This document shows, piece after piece, positions 47,783 to 56,214 of a stretch of DNA of 64,000 nt. Numbering within the stretch: the first letter of the stretch is position 1; each line of letters begins with the position of its first letter. The DNA is from Bacteroidota bacterium. Lineage in GTDB: Bacteria > Bacteroidota > Bacteroidia > Chitinophagales > Chitinophagaceae. Under the pieces are notes generated by a model. It was given only the letters and a program-made list of their open reading frames with translations, was not told the DNA's origin and did no database searches. The position numbers and the translations under genes were made by a program. Where the stretch lies: the NCBI GenBank assembly GCA_018268085.1, contig JAFDXE010000003.1, positions 114,832 through 178,831 on the forward strand, written 5' to 3'.

Positions 47783-49297
47783 TCAAAAATCAATTTTGGC
47801 AAACAGTATATACCCCAGGTAAACGCAGGGAATGATTATTTGCCTGGCGCCGGTTTGTTTGGCGAAGCGGGGCATGAAGCCATAGGCAACATCTGTGCTC
47901 TTTACTGTTTTATACCGTTTTACTTCCCCGCCGGGAGAAACTGCATGATCGCTTATCACCTGCTTTTGTTTATCATTTTCGAGGAATAAAAAATGTACTT
48001 CCCCACCGGCATTCAGGTTAAAGAACGAAAGGAAATTATCATTCTCTACATCGTATTGTTTTTTGTGAATTACCCTGTTCCATTCCAGGTCGAGCGCACT
48101 ATCGATGCTTAATACAACCATATCGTTGTAATAGTAACGGGTTGATTCCTGCCTGCCGGAAATATACGGTCTGTATCCGTAGTAATAAGGATTGTATAAA
48201 TAGTAATCGTAAGAATTTACATAAGGCAGCGCATTGTAATAGTACTGCCTGTTCCAGGCGTTGTTAAACAGGCTCTCCGTATAAAAATCTTCTGCTGCAA
48301 TAATAAACCCGCCTGTTTTTTTCATGATGGTATTGCGGATGATCAAATTATCAAAAGCATATTTAGCCTGGTCATCACTATTAATGGCATAGCGGAGAGA
48401 ATCTGTAAATACATTGAATTTTGCCTTAACGGATCTTTCGCCATTCATATCAATAAAGGAGGTAAACAAACCTTCGATGCTTCCTTTCCGCTGACCATAG
48501 TAAAACGCATTGATCACATAATTTGAATTAAGGTTATCTGTTTTGATCACGATCTCTTCAATGAGTTTTTTCCCGAGAGATAATTTATAACTCCTGTAAG
48601 GCTCTGACTGTCCTGTTTTATGCAAATAGATCTCAAGTTCGCTTGCCGTATCTTTCCTTGCCCAGCGTTTGGTTTCTTTTGCAAAGAGATAATTGCCATT
48701 ATTGCTTACTGCGATATCACTGTAAATTTCTTTTTCATCGTTGAAACGGGTGTTCTGTCTTGTACTGTCGAGTAACTCAAGAGAAGCGTTGTACATTTTT
48801 GTAACCAGCGTAAAATTCTGGTCACGCAGTTGCCGTTTGTAAACAAGGATCTTCTGTTTGTCTTCACTGAAAGTGGTACTGTAAATTTTATTATCGGCCA
48901 GTACGCTTATTTTAGTTGTATCCAATTGCACAGGTTCGTCCATTTGTTTACCCTTCAAATCCATTTTCATTGCCTTGCAATACACGATATTGTTTTTCTG
49001 GTATTGGTAAATGAGGTAATAAAAATCACGGTAAGTGATGAAGTCAATGTTGAAAGTGCGTTCGGGAACAAAGTTCAGCGGAATGTCTTCCACGATATTC
49101 ATGTTATTGTCGTAACGGGTAAGCATATGTTTCTGCCGTATGTTTTTGTACACGATGAATGACGAATCGAACTTTCCCAGTATCTCAAAGTAAATATCCC
49201 TTGTTTCTTTTTTACTGTATTCTGAAAAAGTAATTTTCTGCGCATCACTGCTGAGCTGCATAAAAAGTATCCAGGCTGCTATATACCATTTTTTCAT
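47783..49297 (-). CDS. Exported protein of unknown function, beta-propeller-like
   Basis: A 504-residue protein with a signal peptide (MKKWYIAAWILFMQLSSDA). The mature part is a run of short strands and turns with repeated Y-x-N/K-D-x-N units (VYKNIRQKHMLTRYDNNMNI, FTLVTKMYNASLELLDSTRQ, DIAVSNNGNYLFAKETKRWA), a pattern of beta-propeller blades. A tyrosine-rich loop (YYYNALPYVNSYDYYLYNPY) stands out in the middle. I recognise no family, though similar proteins occur in other Bacteroidota. It is divergent from the TIGR01777 epimerase gene, with 136 bases between the starts. Confidence 0.65.
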   Translation of the reverse strand: MKKWYIAAWILFMQLSSDAQKITFSEYSKKETRDIYFEILGKFDSSFIVYKNIRQKHMLTRYDNNMNIVEDIPLNFVPERTFNIDFITYRDFYYLIYQYQKNNIVYCKAMKMDLKGKQMDEPVQLDTTKISVLADNKIYSTTFSEDKQKILVYKRQLRDQNFTLVTKMYNASLELLDSTRQNTRFNDEKEIYSDIAVSNNGNYLFAKETKRWARKDTASELEIYLHKTGQSEPYRSYKLSLGKKLIEEIVIKTDNLNSNYVINAFYYGQRKGSIEGLFTSFIDMNGERSVKAKFNVFTDSLRYAINSDDQAKYAFDNLIIRNTIMKKTGGFIIAAEDFYTESLFNNAWNRQYYYNALPYVNSYDYYLYNPYYYGYRPYISGRQESTRYYYNDMVVLSIDSALDLEWNRVIHKKQYDVENDNFLSFFNLNAGGEVHFLFLENDKQKQVISDHAVSPGGEVKRYKTVKSTDVAYGFMPRFAKQTGARQIIIPCVYLGYILFAKIDF

Positions 49298-49433
49298 TGT
49301 ACAATCCTTTTAAATAAATGTACGAGGTTTTGTTCGCTGTTTATACAATTGATCAGGATGACAGGGTATTTCAATAATCCGATCAAAGTAACTGCAACTG
49401 TTCCTGCCTTTCTAAAATTGGTACCTTTATCGT

Positions 49434-50354
49434 ATGCAAACAATACTCATTACCGGTGGCACCGGTTTGATCGGTAGCCGGCTTACTCAATATTTTTCTT
49501 CCAAAGGCTACAAAATAATTGTACTTAGCAGGAACCCCGAAAAAAATAAAAACAATGATTTGGTAACTTATGCTGCATGGAATGTAAAAAAACAGGAAAT
49601 AGATGTGGATGCTGTGCAGGCTGCTGATTATATCATTCACCTGGCAGGTGCAGGAGTGGTGGCAAAAAAATGGACAGAAGCCTATCGCAAAGAGATCATT
49701 GATAGCAGAACGCTTAGCAGTAAACTGATTGTGGATACCTTAAGAAAACATACGCATAAAGTGAAAGCCATCATCAGCTCATCAGCTATCGGCTGGTATG
49801 GGCCCGATAAAGAACCCAATCATTTTTTTACCGAAGATGAAAAAGCAGATACTGCCTTTCTCGGGCATACCTGTATGCTGTGGGAACAAAGTATTGAAGA
49901 AGCTGCTACTTTAGGCATACGGGTGTGTACACTCAGAACCGGTATTGTGTTGAGTGAGAAAGGCGGTGCGCTGGAAGAATTTAAAAAACCGTTGAAATTT
50001 GGAATTGCGGCTATCCTTGGTAGTGGTACACAGGTGGTGAGCTGGATTCACATCGAAGATCTTTGCAGGATGTATGCTTATGCAGTTGAACATGCTGAAA
50101 TTAGCGGAAGTTACAATGCTGTTGCGCCACAGCCGGTTACCAATACAATGCTTACGCTTACCCTGGCAAAACGTGTTCGTAAAAATTTCTTTATACCCAT
50201 GCACGTTCCCTCATTTGTGTTAAAGATAATGATGGGAGAACGAAGTATTGAAGTATTAAAAAGTACAACGGTTAGTTGCGAAAAAATTAAAAGGGCGGGA
50301 TTTACATTTTTATATCCTTCGGTAGAGGCGGCGATAGAAGAGTTGATTGATTAA
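49434..50354 (+). CDS. TIGR01777-family NAD(P)-dependent epimerase-like protein
   Basis: A 306-residue extended SDR protein of the YfcH/SDR39U1 type. It starts MQTILITGGTGLIGSRLTQY (dinucleotide loop G-G-T-G-L-I-G) and holds the group's marks: AADYIIHLAGAGVVAKKWTE, ISSSAIGWYG, and VSWIHIEDLCRMYAYAVEH. The C-terminus carries the DUF1731-like part (VPSFVLKIMMGERSIEVLKS). Function is poorly known; a role in cell division or sugar nucleotide chemistry has been suggested for relatives. The stop lies in AT-rich TTAGC-type repeat DNA. Confidence 0.9.
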   Translation: MQTILITGGTGLIGSRLTQYFSSKGYKIIVLSRNPEKNKNNDLVTYAAWNVKKQEIDVDAVQAADYIIHLAGAGVVAKKWTEAYRKEIIDSRTLSSKLIVDTLRKHTHKVKAIISSSAIGWYGPDKEPNHFFTEDEKADTAFLGHTCMLWEQSIEEAATLGIRVCTLRTGIVLSEKGGALEEFKKPLKFGIAAILGSGTQVVSWIHIEDLCRMYAYAVEHAEISGSYNAVAPQPVTNTMLTLTLAKRVRKNFFIPMHVPSFVLKIMMGERSIEVLKSTTVSCEKIKRAGFTFLYPSVEAAIEELID

Positions 50355-50409
50355 TTAGCTGATTAGTTATTTATTTTTACTACGCTTAATTTCTGATGAC
50401 GGGGAAGAA

Positions 50410-50454
50410 CAGGAACGCTGATGACGAGGATTTGAAGGATGAACGCGGTTTTTT
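50410..50454 (+). repeat. Dispersed intergenic repeat, copy 1
   Basis: Begins AGGAACGCTGATGACGAGG and continues through AAGGATGAACGCGG into TTTTTT. It shares the AGGAACGC-GAT core with copies at 58674-58719 and 58800-58850. Confidence 0.6.
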
Positions 50455-50540
50455 GCCACGAAGATTAATTAGCCAATTGGTAGATGAATTCAATAGCTAA
50501 TTTTTATACGATTCCTTATTCCTTACTTCTAAACTCCCTG

Positions 50541-50578
50541 GGCCACGAAGGCACGAAGGCAGAAAGGAACACAAAGAC
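50541..50578 (+). repeat. CACGAAGG tandem and related purine-rich repeat
   Basis: Two adjacent CACGAAGG units after GGC, then GCAGAAAGGAACACAAAGAC. A GCCACGAAG also occurs at 50455-50463, and ACACAAAGGCACACAAA at 47671-47687 is a relative. Confidence 0.55.
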
Positions 50579-50717
50579 TAATTTGTAAATAAACTCATCG
50601 GCTAATTTTACTCCGATCCCTTATTCCTTATTTATAATCCCTTATTTCTAATTTCTAATTTCTTATTTCCCGGGGCCAAAAAGGATTTTTAGTTAATTGA
50701 CTCATTAGCTTATTATC

Positions 50718-51518
50718 CTAGGTTTTCAAATCTGTTTTGCGGAAATAACTGATAATGACATACGCAAATAACGCACAGTATCCAACAGCAGTTGCAATCA
50801 GGTAACTATCGGGCACACGTCTTGTTTCCATCGCACTCGGCTTAAAAGGATTGGGTACAAGTGAATCCGTACATTCCAATGGAAGAAAAAATCCAAACTG
50901 GCTTTTCTTAAAAGTAAGGATAGCCCACAACACGTTATCTACGATACATACGAAAGCAAAATAAATGATGATCGACAAGCCTGTTCGCTTTACCAGTATG
51001 GCAATGATAAAGGCGCACATGAGGTAAATGAATGCCATCAGTGCAAAATACCCGATGAAGTAAATTCCTTCAAAAATATTATAAGATCCTTTTGAGTAGA
51101 TAAGTCCAACACCGAGCCCCGATATAAATACAACGGCAGTGGCTACCAGTACAAAAAATATCAGCACAGAAAATTTTGCTTTTAAAAAATCCATCCTGCT
51201 CCAGCCATCAATAATATTCTGGCGGTGCGTTCTGTATTGTACTTCATTGGTGATTAATAAAATGTACAGCATACCGATCATTACAAAAAACAATCCTCCC
51301 ATCCATGCCGATGAATGCCATACTTTCGGAAAAACAAAAGGTGTTCCCAGGAATGCCTTGATCATGGCTTCCTGCTGGCCTGCCCCCTGTGACTCCATGT
51401 ATTTACTGGCGAAAAAATAAAACGCCAGCGGATCCATTACCACATAAATTAATAATAGTGCCCAGAATGTTTTGTATTCTTTCAGCTTCAGCCATTCTAT
51501 GGAAAAAAGTTTCAGCAT
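50718..51518 (-). CDS. ABC-2-type transporter permease
   Basis: A 266-residue membrane protein with six helices (KTFWALLLIYVVMDPLAFYF, GGLFFVMIGMLYILLITNEV, FSVLIFFVLVATAVVFISGL, GYFALMAFIYLMCAFIIAIL, SIIIYFAFVCIVDNVLWAIL, AVGYCALFAYVIISYFRKT). The cytoplasmic stretch EVQYRTHRQNIIDGWSR is typical of ABC-2 permeases that pair with a BcrA-type ATPase for antibiotic resistance or peptide export. It is 20 bases downstream of the ATPase gene and translated with it. Confidence 0.88.
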   Translation of the reverse strand: MLKLFSIEWLKLKEYKTFWALLLIYVVMDPLAFYFFASKYMESQGAGQQEAMIKAFLGTPFVFPKVWHSSAWMGGLFFVMIGMLYILLITNEVQYRTHRQNIIDGWSRMDFLKAKFSVLIFFVLVATAVVFISGLGVGLIYSKGSYNIFEGIYFIGYFALMAFIYLMCAFIIAILVKRTGLSIIIYFAFVCIVDNVLWAILTFKKSQFGFFLPLECTDSLVPNPFKPSAMETRRVPDSYLIATAVGYCALFAYVIISYFRKTDLKT

Positions 51519-51538
51519 AATGCAGTTTTAAAATTTTC

Positions 51539-52453
51539 TTACCTGTCGCTTTGATTACCGGTGATCTCCAGGAACCTCGATTCCAGTGATTTCACTTTCA
51601 GGTTTAATTTATTGAGTACAATTCCTTTTTCAAAACAAAACCTGTTTACCTGTTCTGCAGTCATCGATTCATCACAGGTTAAAAACAGTTTATTATCGCC
51701 GTTGTTTATTTTCTGAATGCCGTTCATTTGGTGCAAAATATTTTCGAGCGCAACAAGATCGGTAGCAGCAGCTTCAATCACTTTACCACTGGTAGAAGAA
51801 CCCGATAACACTTCTGCAACAGAACCCACGGTTTTTAAATCACCTTTTTGAATGATGGCCACATGTGTACACACTTTTTCAACTTCATCCAGTATATGAC
51901 TTGCCATGATGATTGTTTTGCCTTTCCGGTTAAGTTCCTGTATGAGATCCCTGATTTCAGCAATACCGGCAGGATCGAGGCCGTTGGTTGGTTCATCAAA
52001 CACGAGTATATCCGGATCGCCCAGCAGGCACGACGCAATGGCCAATCGCTGTTTCATTCCGAGAGAATATGTATTGAATTTCGAATTGCGTCGCTGGTAA
52101 AGATTTACGATCTGCAATACTTTTGGAATGTCTTCTTTCCCATGTCCCTTAATGGCTGCTGCAATGGCAAGATTCGATTCTGCACTCATATACTGGTAAA
52201 AGTTCGGGGTTTCCAGCAAAGTACCAATTTTTTTGCGTTGTGTTTCATTGGTGCCGGTCTCGCCGTTCCAGTAATATTCTCCGCCGGATGCTTTGAGTAC
52301 ATCCATAATAATTCCAAGCAAGGTCGTTTTACCGCTACCGTTAGGTCCCAGGATACCGAACACCGTTTTCTCCGGAACCGAGAATGATACATTCTTCAGC
52401 GCTGCAAGCGACCCATAATTTTTAGAAAGATTTTCTACCGTTAAAACAGACAT
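51539..52453 (-). CDS. ABC transporter ATP-binding protein, BcrA-like
   Basis: A 304-residue ATPase with Walker A GILGPNGSGKTTLLGII near residue 37, signature YSLGMKQRLAIASCLLGDP, Walker B ILVFDEPTNGLDP and H-loop IIMASHILDEVEK. The extra C-terminal 80 residues (VIEAAATDLVALENILHQMN, LNLKVKSLESRFLEITG) match the tail of BcrA/NatA-type exporters. It forms the two-gene export system with the following permease; the substrate is unknown. Confidence 0.92.
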   Translation of the reverse strand: MSVLTVENLSKNYGSLAALKNVSFSVPEKTVFGILGPNGSGKTTLLGIIMDVLKASGGEYYWNGETGTNETQRKKIGTLLETPNFYQYMSAESNLAIAAAIKGHGKEDIPKVLQIVNLYQRRNSKFNTYSLGMKQRLAIASCLLGDPDILVFDEPTNGLDPAGIAEIRDLIQELNRKGKTIIMASHILDEVEKVCTHVAIIQKGDLKTVGSVAEVLSGSSTSGKVIEAAATDLVALENILHQMNGIQKINNGDNKLFLTCDESMTAEQVNRFCFEKGIVLNKLNLKVKSLESRFLEITGNQSDR

Positions 52454-52553
52454 GGGAAATGTTTCTTGTTATAAGATGCGTGTTGAGTTGTTAAGATAAA
52501 TCTTTTTACTTCACCTGCTTCCCTGAAATGTGATGAAAGGAAAATCTTCACCC

Positions 52554-54704
52554 TTATTTCAGGTTTTGCATAAAGTAATCGGTAACCTTCTGGTACAAAT
52601 GTGCCCTGTCTTTTCCAATCACATTGTGTTCATGTCCGGGATAGATCATGTAATCAACCTGTACGCCTTTGTCGATTGCTGCTCTTACAAACATTACCGA
52701 GTGTTGCTGCACCACAACCGGATCCTGTAAGCCATGTATCAGCAGTAATTTTCCTTTTAGTTTTCCTGCCTGTTTAACCAGGTTGGTTGCTTCATATCCC
52801 CCCGGGTTTTCTTCGGGTGTATCCATGTATCTTTCAGTGTACATGATTTCATAATACTGCCAGTTCATTACCGGGCCACCTGCTACGGCTGCTTTAAAAA
52901 TATCGGGATGATTCAACATAAAATCCGTTGTCATAAATCCACCGTAACTCCAGCCGAATAAACCCATATTGTTTTTATCTACATAAGATTGGTTGTTCAG
53001 GTAATTTACAGCCTGCATCATATCATCCATTTGTGCATCACCGGCTCTGCGGAAAATAGATTGTTCAAAAACTTTACCCCTGTAAGAACTTCCCCTGGTA
53101 TCTACCGTAAACACAACATATCCTCTTTCCGCCATGTACTGGAACCAGTAATCACCGGCGCCGCCATTCCAACTGTTTAGTATAAGTTGTGCATGAGGGC
53201 CCCCATACCAATAAACAATCACGGGATATTTTTTTGCAGCATCGAAGCCTGCAGGCTTAAACAACCTGCAATACAAATCAGCGCCATCGGATGATTTTAT
53301 GGTGAACAAATCCATTTTGCCCAGGCTGTATTCCTGCAATGGATTTTTGGATTGCAGCAATAATTTTGTTTTACCTGATTTAACATTGATCACCTGGATT
53401 GTTCGTGGATTTTCGGGGCTGCTGTACGTATCAAGTACATAATTGCCGGAGGTACTTACCAATACTGAATGTACTTCTTTTGTATCAGTAATATCCCTGC
53501 TTTTACCGGTTTTGAAATTGTAAGCTGAAATGTTTTTAGATAGTGGTGATTCCTTTGTAGAAGTATAATAGATCACTTCACCTGTTGCATCAAAACCTTT
53601 TACCTCCAGCACTTCCCATTCGCCACGGGTAATTTGCTGAACAAGTGTACCGTCGGTATTATAGAGATAAAGATGATTCCAACCATCCCTCCTGCTCTGC
53701 CATATAAACTGGCCGGGTTTGTTTTTGAGGAACAACATCGGCACTAACGGCTCCACATACCTGTTGTCTGTTTCTTCAAATAATGTTTTTACAAATGCAC
53801 CTGTAGTTGCATCGTACTGATTGAGCCACATATCATTTTGTCCACGGTTAAGAACAGCGATGTACACATATTTATCATCGGGGCTCCAGGCGATATTGGT
53901 GAGGTATTGTTCTGCAGGGCCGGTCGTTTTAATCCAGGTAGTTGTTTTTGTAACAGCATTGTAAATGCCAAGTGTTACGTGATGACTTTTATCGCCAGCC
54001 ATTGGATAACGGATGGGATCAACTTTAGCAGGACGGGTAGTCCAGTCGATGATCGGGTAATCCGGTACCATGCTCTGATCCATACGGTAAAAGGCAAGTA
54101 ACTTTCCGTTATTGCTCCAGAAGGTTCCTTTAGTAATGCCAAATTCACTCTGGTGTACCGTTGACGCATATACGATATCGCGGCTGCCATCGTCCGTAAC
54201 TTTTTTGGTATCTCCCTTTTTGGTAACATACAAATTAAAACTATCTACATAAGCTATATACCCATCACTACTTTCCTCTACATTTTCTTTTGTTGCCGAT
54301 TCTTTATCGATGATGGTTGTATATTCTTTTGAAGCAGTGCTGAAAGACAGTTTCTGTCCTTTGATATTTACTACCCAGTTACCTGCATTGAATTGTATGG
54401 GTGGTAATGATTTCAGTGTATCAATGGAAGCTGCACGCAATCTTTCATTGAGCTGAGCCAACGTTAAATAGTCAACATCTTCTTTGCTGCTAAAACTGCC
54501 CCGCATATATTTTTCTGTGCCATCTGCTTTTTTAAGGTACACATAATCATCGGTTCCTTTAATAAACTGTAGCTGGCGAAGGTTTTCGGGAGCAAGCGTG
54601 GTACGGGCATTCAGCATCGCATCCTCCATTGACAATTGTTTCAATTGGGCAAATGAAGCGTTGGCAGCTACCAGTACCAGTAAGAAGCAGTAAATTCTTT
54701 TCAT
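52554..54704 (-). CDS. Exported dipeptidyl-peptidase IV-like S9 peptidase
   Basis: A 716-residue peptidase with signal MKRIYCFLLVLVAANASFAQ. An N-terminal DPP-IV beta-propeller (about 40-480) precedes an alpha/beta hydrolase with catalytic Ser in LFGWSYGGFMTTDF near 583, Asp in LIHGLQDPVVV near 662 and His in YPGHEHNVIG near 692. Blade 4 carries VMIPDYPI-type text and the conserved W-S-P-D-D-K-Y-V-Y. The Glu pair that binds the N-terminus of substrates (near EESS) is not certain. It cleaves X-Pro or X-Ala dipeptides from oligopeptides, in the periplasm or on the surface. Confidence 0.93.
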   Translation of the reverse strand: MKRIYCFLLVLVAANASFAQLKQLSMEDAMLNARTTLAPENLRQLQFIKGTDDYVYLKKADGTEKYMRGSFSSKEDVDYLTLAQLNERLRAASIDTLKSLPPIQFNAGNWVVNIKGQKLSFSTASKEYTTIIDKESATKENVEESSDGYIAYVDSFNLYVTKKGDTKKVTDDGSRDIVYASTVHQSEFGITKGTFWSNNGKLLAFYRMDQSMVPDYPIIDWTTRPAKVDPIRYPMAGDKSHHVTLGIYNAVTKTTTWIKTTGPAEQYLTNIAWSPDDKYVYIAVLNRGQNDMWLNQYDATTGAFVKTLFEETDNRYVEPLVPMLFLKNKPGQFIWQSRRDGWNHLYLYNTDGTLVQQITRGEWEVLEVKGFDATGEVIYYTSTKESPLSKNISAYNFKTGKSRDITDTKEVHSVLVSTSGNYVLDTYSSPENPRTIQVINVKSGKTKLLLQSKNPLQEYSLGKMDLFTIKSSDGADLYCRLFKPAGFDAAKKYPVIVYWYGGPHAQLILNSWNGGAGDYWFQYMAERGYVVFTVDTRGSSYRGKVFEQSIFRRAGDAQMDDMMQAVNYLNNQSYVDKNNMGLFGWSYGGFMTTDFMLNHPDIFKAAVAGGPVMNWQYYEIMYTERYMDTPEENPGGYEATNLVKQAGKLKGKLLLIHGLQDPVVVQQHSVMFVRAAIDKGVQVDYMIYPGHEHNVIGKDRAHLYQKVTDYFMQNLK

Positions 54705-54834
54705 GAAATATTTTTTTGGGCACTAAAAGTAGTAAATAATGCTGAGTATGTTTTTGGCAACCCTGGTTCCACCAGGAGTAAACCCCGGCCCCCGTTTCAT
54801 CATTTCTGTACACCTATTATCTGCATATAACAAA

Positions 54835-55875
54835 TCATTGTTCGGTGAGTGAAACAGCAGTTGGGGTTACCTGCAACCTGTGTACAATGCCGCATTTTAA
54901 GGCATAATTATTTTTCTGGTGACCAACGGGGAAATCGAAACAAACGGGATAAGTATATTCTTTTACTTTTTCCAGAACAATGTCTTCAAGGCTCTTACCA
55001 AACACTTCGCCTTCATCATCTTTTTTTATTTTAAAACCACCAATGATAAGCCCTCTTAATGCTGCCAGTTTTCCACTTCGTTTTAAATTCCAGAACATCC
55101 GATCGATGCTATACAGGTATTCACCGGTATCTTCCAGGAATAGAATTTTGTTCCTGGTATCAATACTGCTGGATGTTCCCGCAAGGCTTTCTATGATCTT
55201 AAGATTACCCCCGGTAAGTTGCCCAATGCAAACACCTTCCTTATTCCGGGTATTGGGCGCAGCAGTATAGTTCATTGTATTACCGGTTAAACACGCACGA
55301 ATAGACTCTATCGTTTCTTTTTGAATATCTTCTGCCAGCAGCCAGTTGTCGGGAAAACTATTACACATTTTCGAATGTATGCCTGCCATGCGACAATTTT
55401 TATCGATATGATTGAGCAGCACCGTTACATCACTGAAACCAATGATCCATTTTGGATGCAGCAAAAATTTTGTAAAGTTTAATTTATCAACAATACGAAT
55501 AGTGCCATAACCTCCCCTGGCGCACAAAATCGCTTTTATATTTTTATCATCCAGCATTTGCTGAAAATCTGCCAGCCGTTCATCATCCGTTCCGCCGAAA
55601 GTAAAATCACGTTTACCAATGGAATTACCTGTTTTCACGGTAAAGCCCCATTCTGTTAATTTGCTGATTGCCGGCTGAATATCGGTTAGCGTAATGTATC
55701 CCGCCGGACTGGTTATACCAATCATATCGCCCTTACGCAGATATGGTGGAATGGTAACCGACAAATCTTCGTCACCAGCTATCATCGGAACATCCTGCAT
55801 TTTCTTTCCGGCAAAAACAGATGAAGCGGGAATGAGCCAGGGTGAGAAAAGCGTTAAGAAATTTTTGCGGTTCAT
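54835..55875 (-). CDS. LD-carboxypeptidase, S66 family
   Basis: A 346-residue serine peptidase that trims the terminal D-alanine of muropeptide tetrapeptides during cell-wall recycling. It starts with an export-like segment (MNRKNFLTLFSPWLIPASSV) and a mature PPYLRKGDMIGITSPAGYIT. The catalytic Ser is in WIIGFSDVTVLLNHI near 147, Glu in ILFLEDTGEYLYSIDRMF near 245 and His in FPVGHQKNNYALKCG near 316, preceded by ARGGYGTIRI, all normal for the family. It sits alone on the minus strand, divergent from ppsA. Confidence 0.93.
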   Translation of the reverse strand: MNRKNFLTLFSPWLIPASSVFAGKKMQDVPMIAGDEDLSVTIPPYLRKGDMIGITSPAGYITLTDIQPAISKLTEWGFTVKTGNSIGKRDFTFGGTDDERLADFQQMLDDKNIKAILCARGGYGTIRIVDKLNFTKFLLHPKWIIGFSDVTVLLNHIDKNCRMAGIHSKMCNSFPDNWLLAEDIQKETIESIRACLTGNTMNYTAAPNTRNKEGVCIGQLTGGNLKIIESLAGTSSSIDTRNKILFLEDTGEYLYSIDRMFWNLKRSGKLAALRGLIIGGFKIKKDDEGEVFGKSLEDIVLEKVKEYTYPVCFDFPVGHQKNNYALKCGIVHRLQVTPTAVSLTEQ

Positions 55876-56214
55876 GAGATAAAGATATTTGATTTACTAT
55901 TTCGGGTAACCAGAGAAGAACTTTAATCTTCTGTATATTTTTTCTCATTCACATGCGTGTATCCAAAAAACCGGCCATCACATCTTCCTCCCTGTTTGAT
56001 GATACTGCTTCTACCGGATATGCGTGTACTGCATATCTCAAGCACTCTATAAAGTTAGCAGATACGGGCTATTTAAACAGCACATTTGATTGTACAGCGT
56101 ACGCATAAAAAAAGTCTGTATTATTTTTTTATGATTTACACTGTTTGTATTCGGTTCTGTAACTCAAAACCGTTACATTAGTATTAAATCTACGCTCACT
56201 TTAATCTTTCATTT
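55876..56214. other. Intergenic region between the LD-carboxypeptidase and ppsA
   Basis: The divergent promoters must lie here, but no full TAnnTTTG match was found. A 51-codon frame runs from ATG 55953 to TAA 56108 on the plus strand (MRVSKKPAITSSSLFDDTAS, with a loose internal repeat of TGYACTAY and STFDCTAY). It has no recognised family and no signal, so it is noted but not called as a gene. Confidence 0.4.

Larger units (their letters stand above)
50355..50717. other. Repeat-rich intergenic region
   Basis: These 363 bases hold no gene. They contain TTAGC-type AT-rich words, a copy of the AGGAACGCGGATA-like repeat, a CACGAAGG tandem and runs of CTTATTTCTAATTTC-like text near 50640-50670. 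The region separates convergent genes. Confidence 0.6.
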
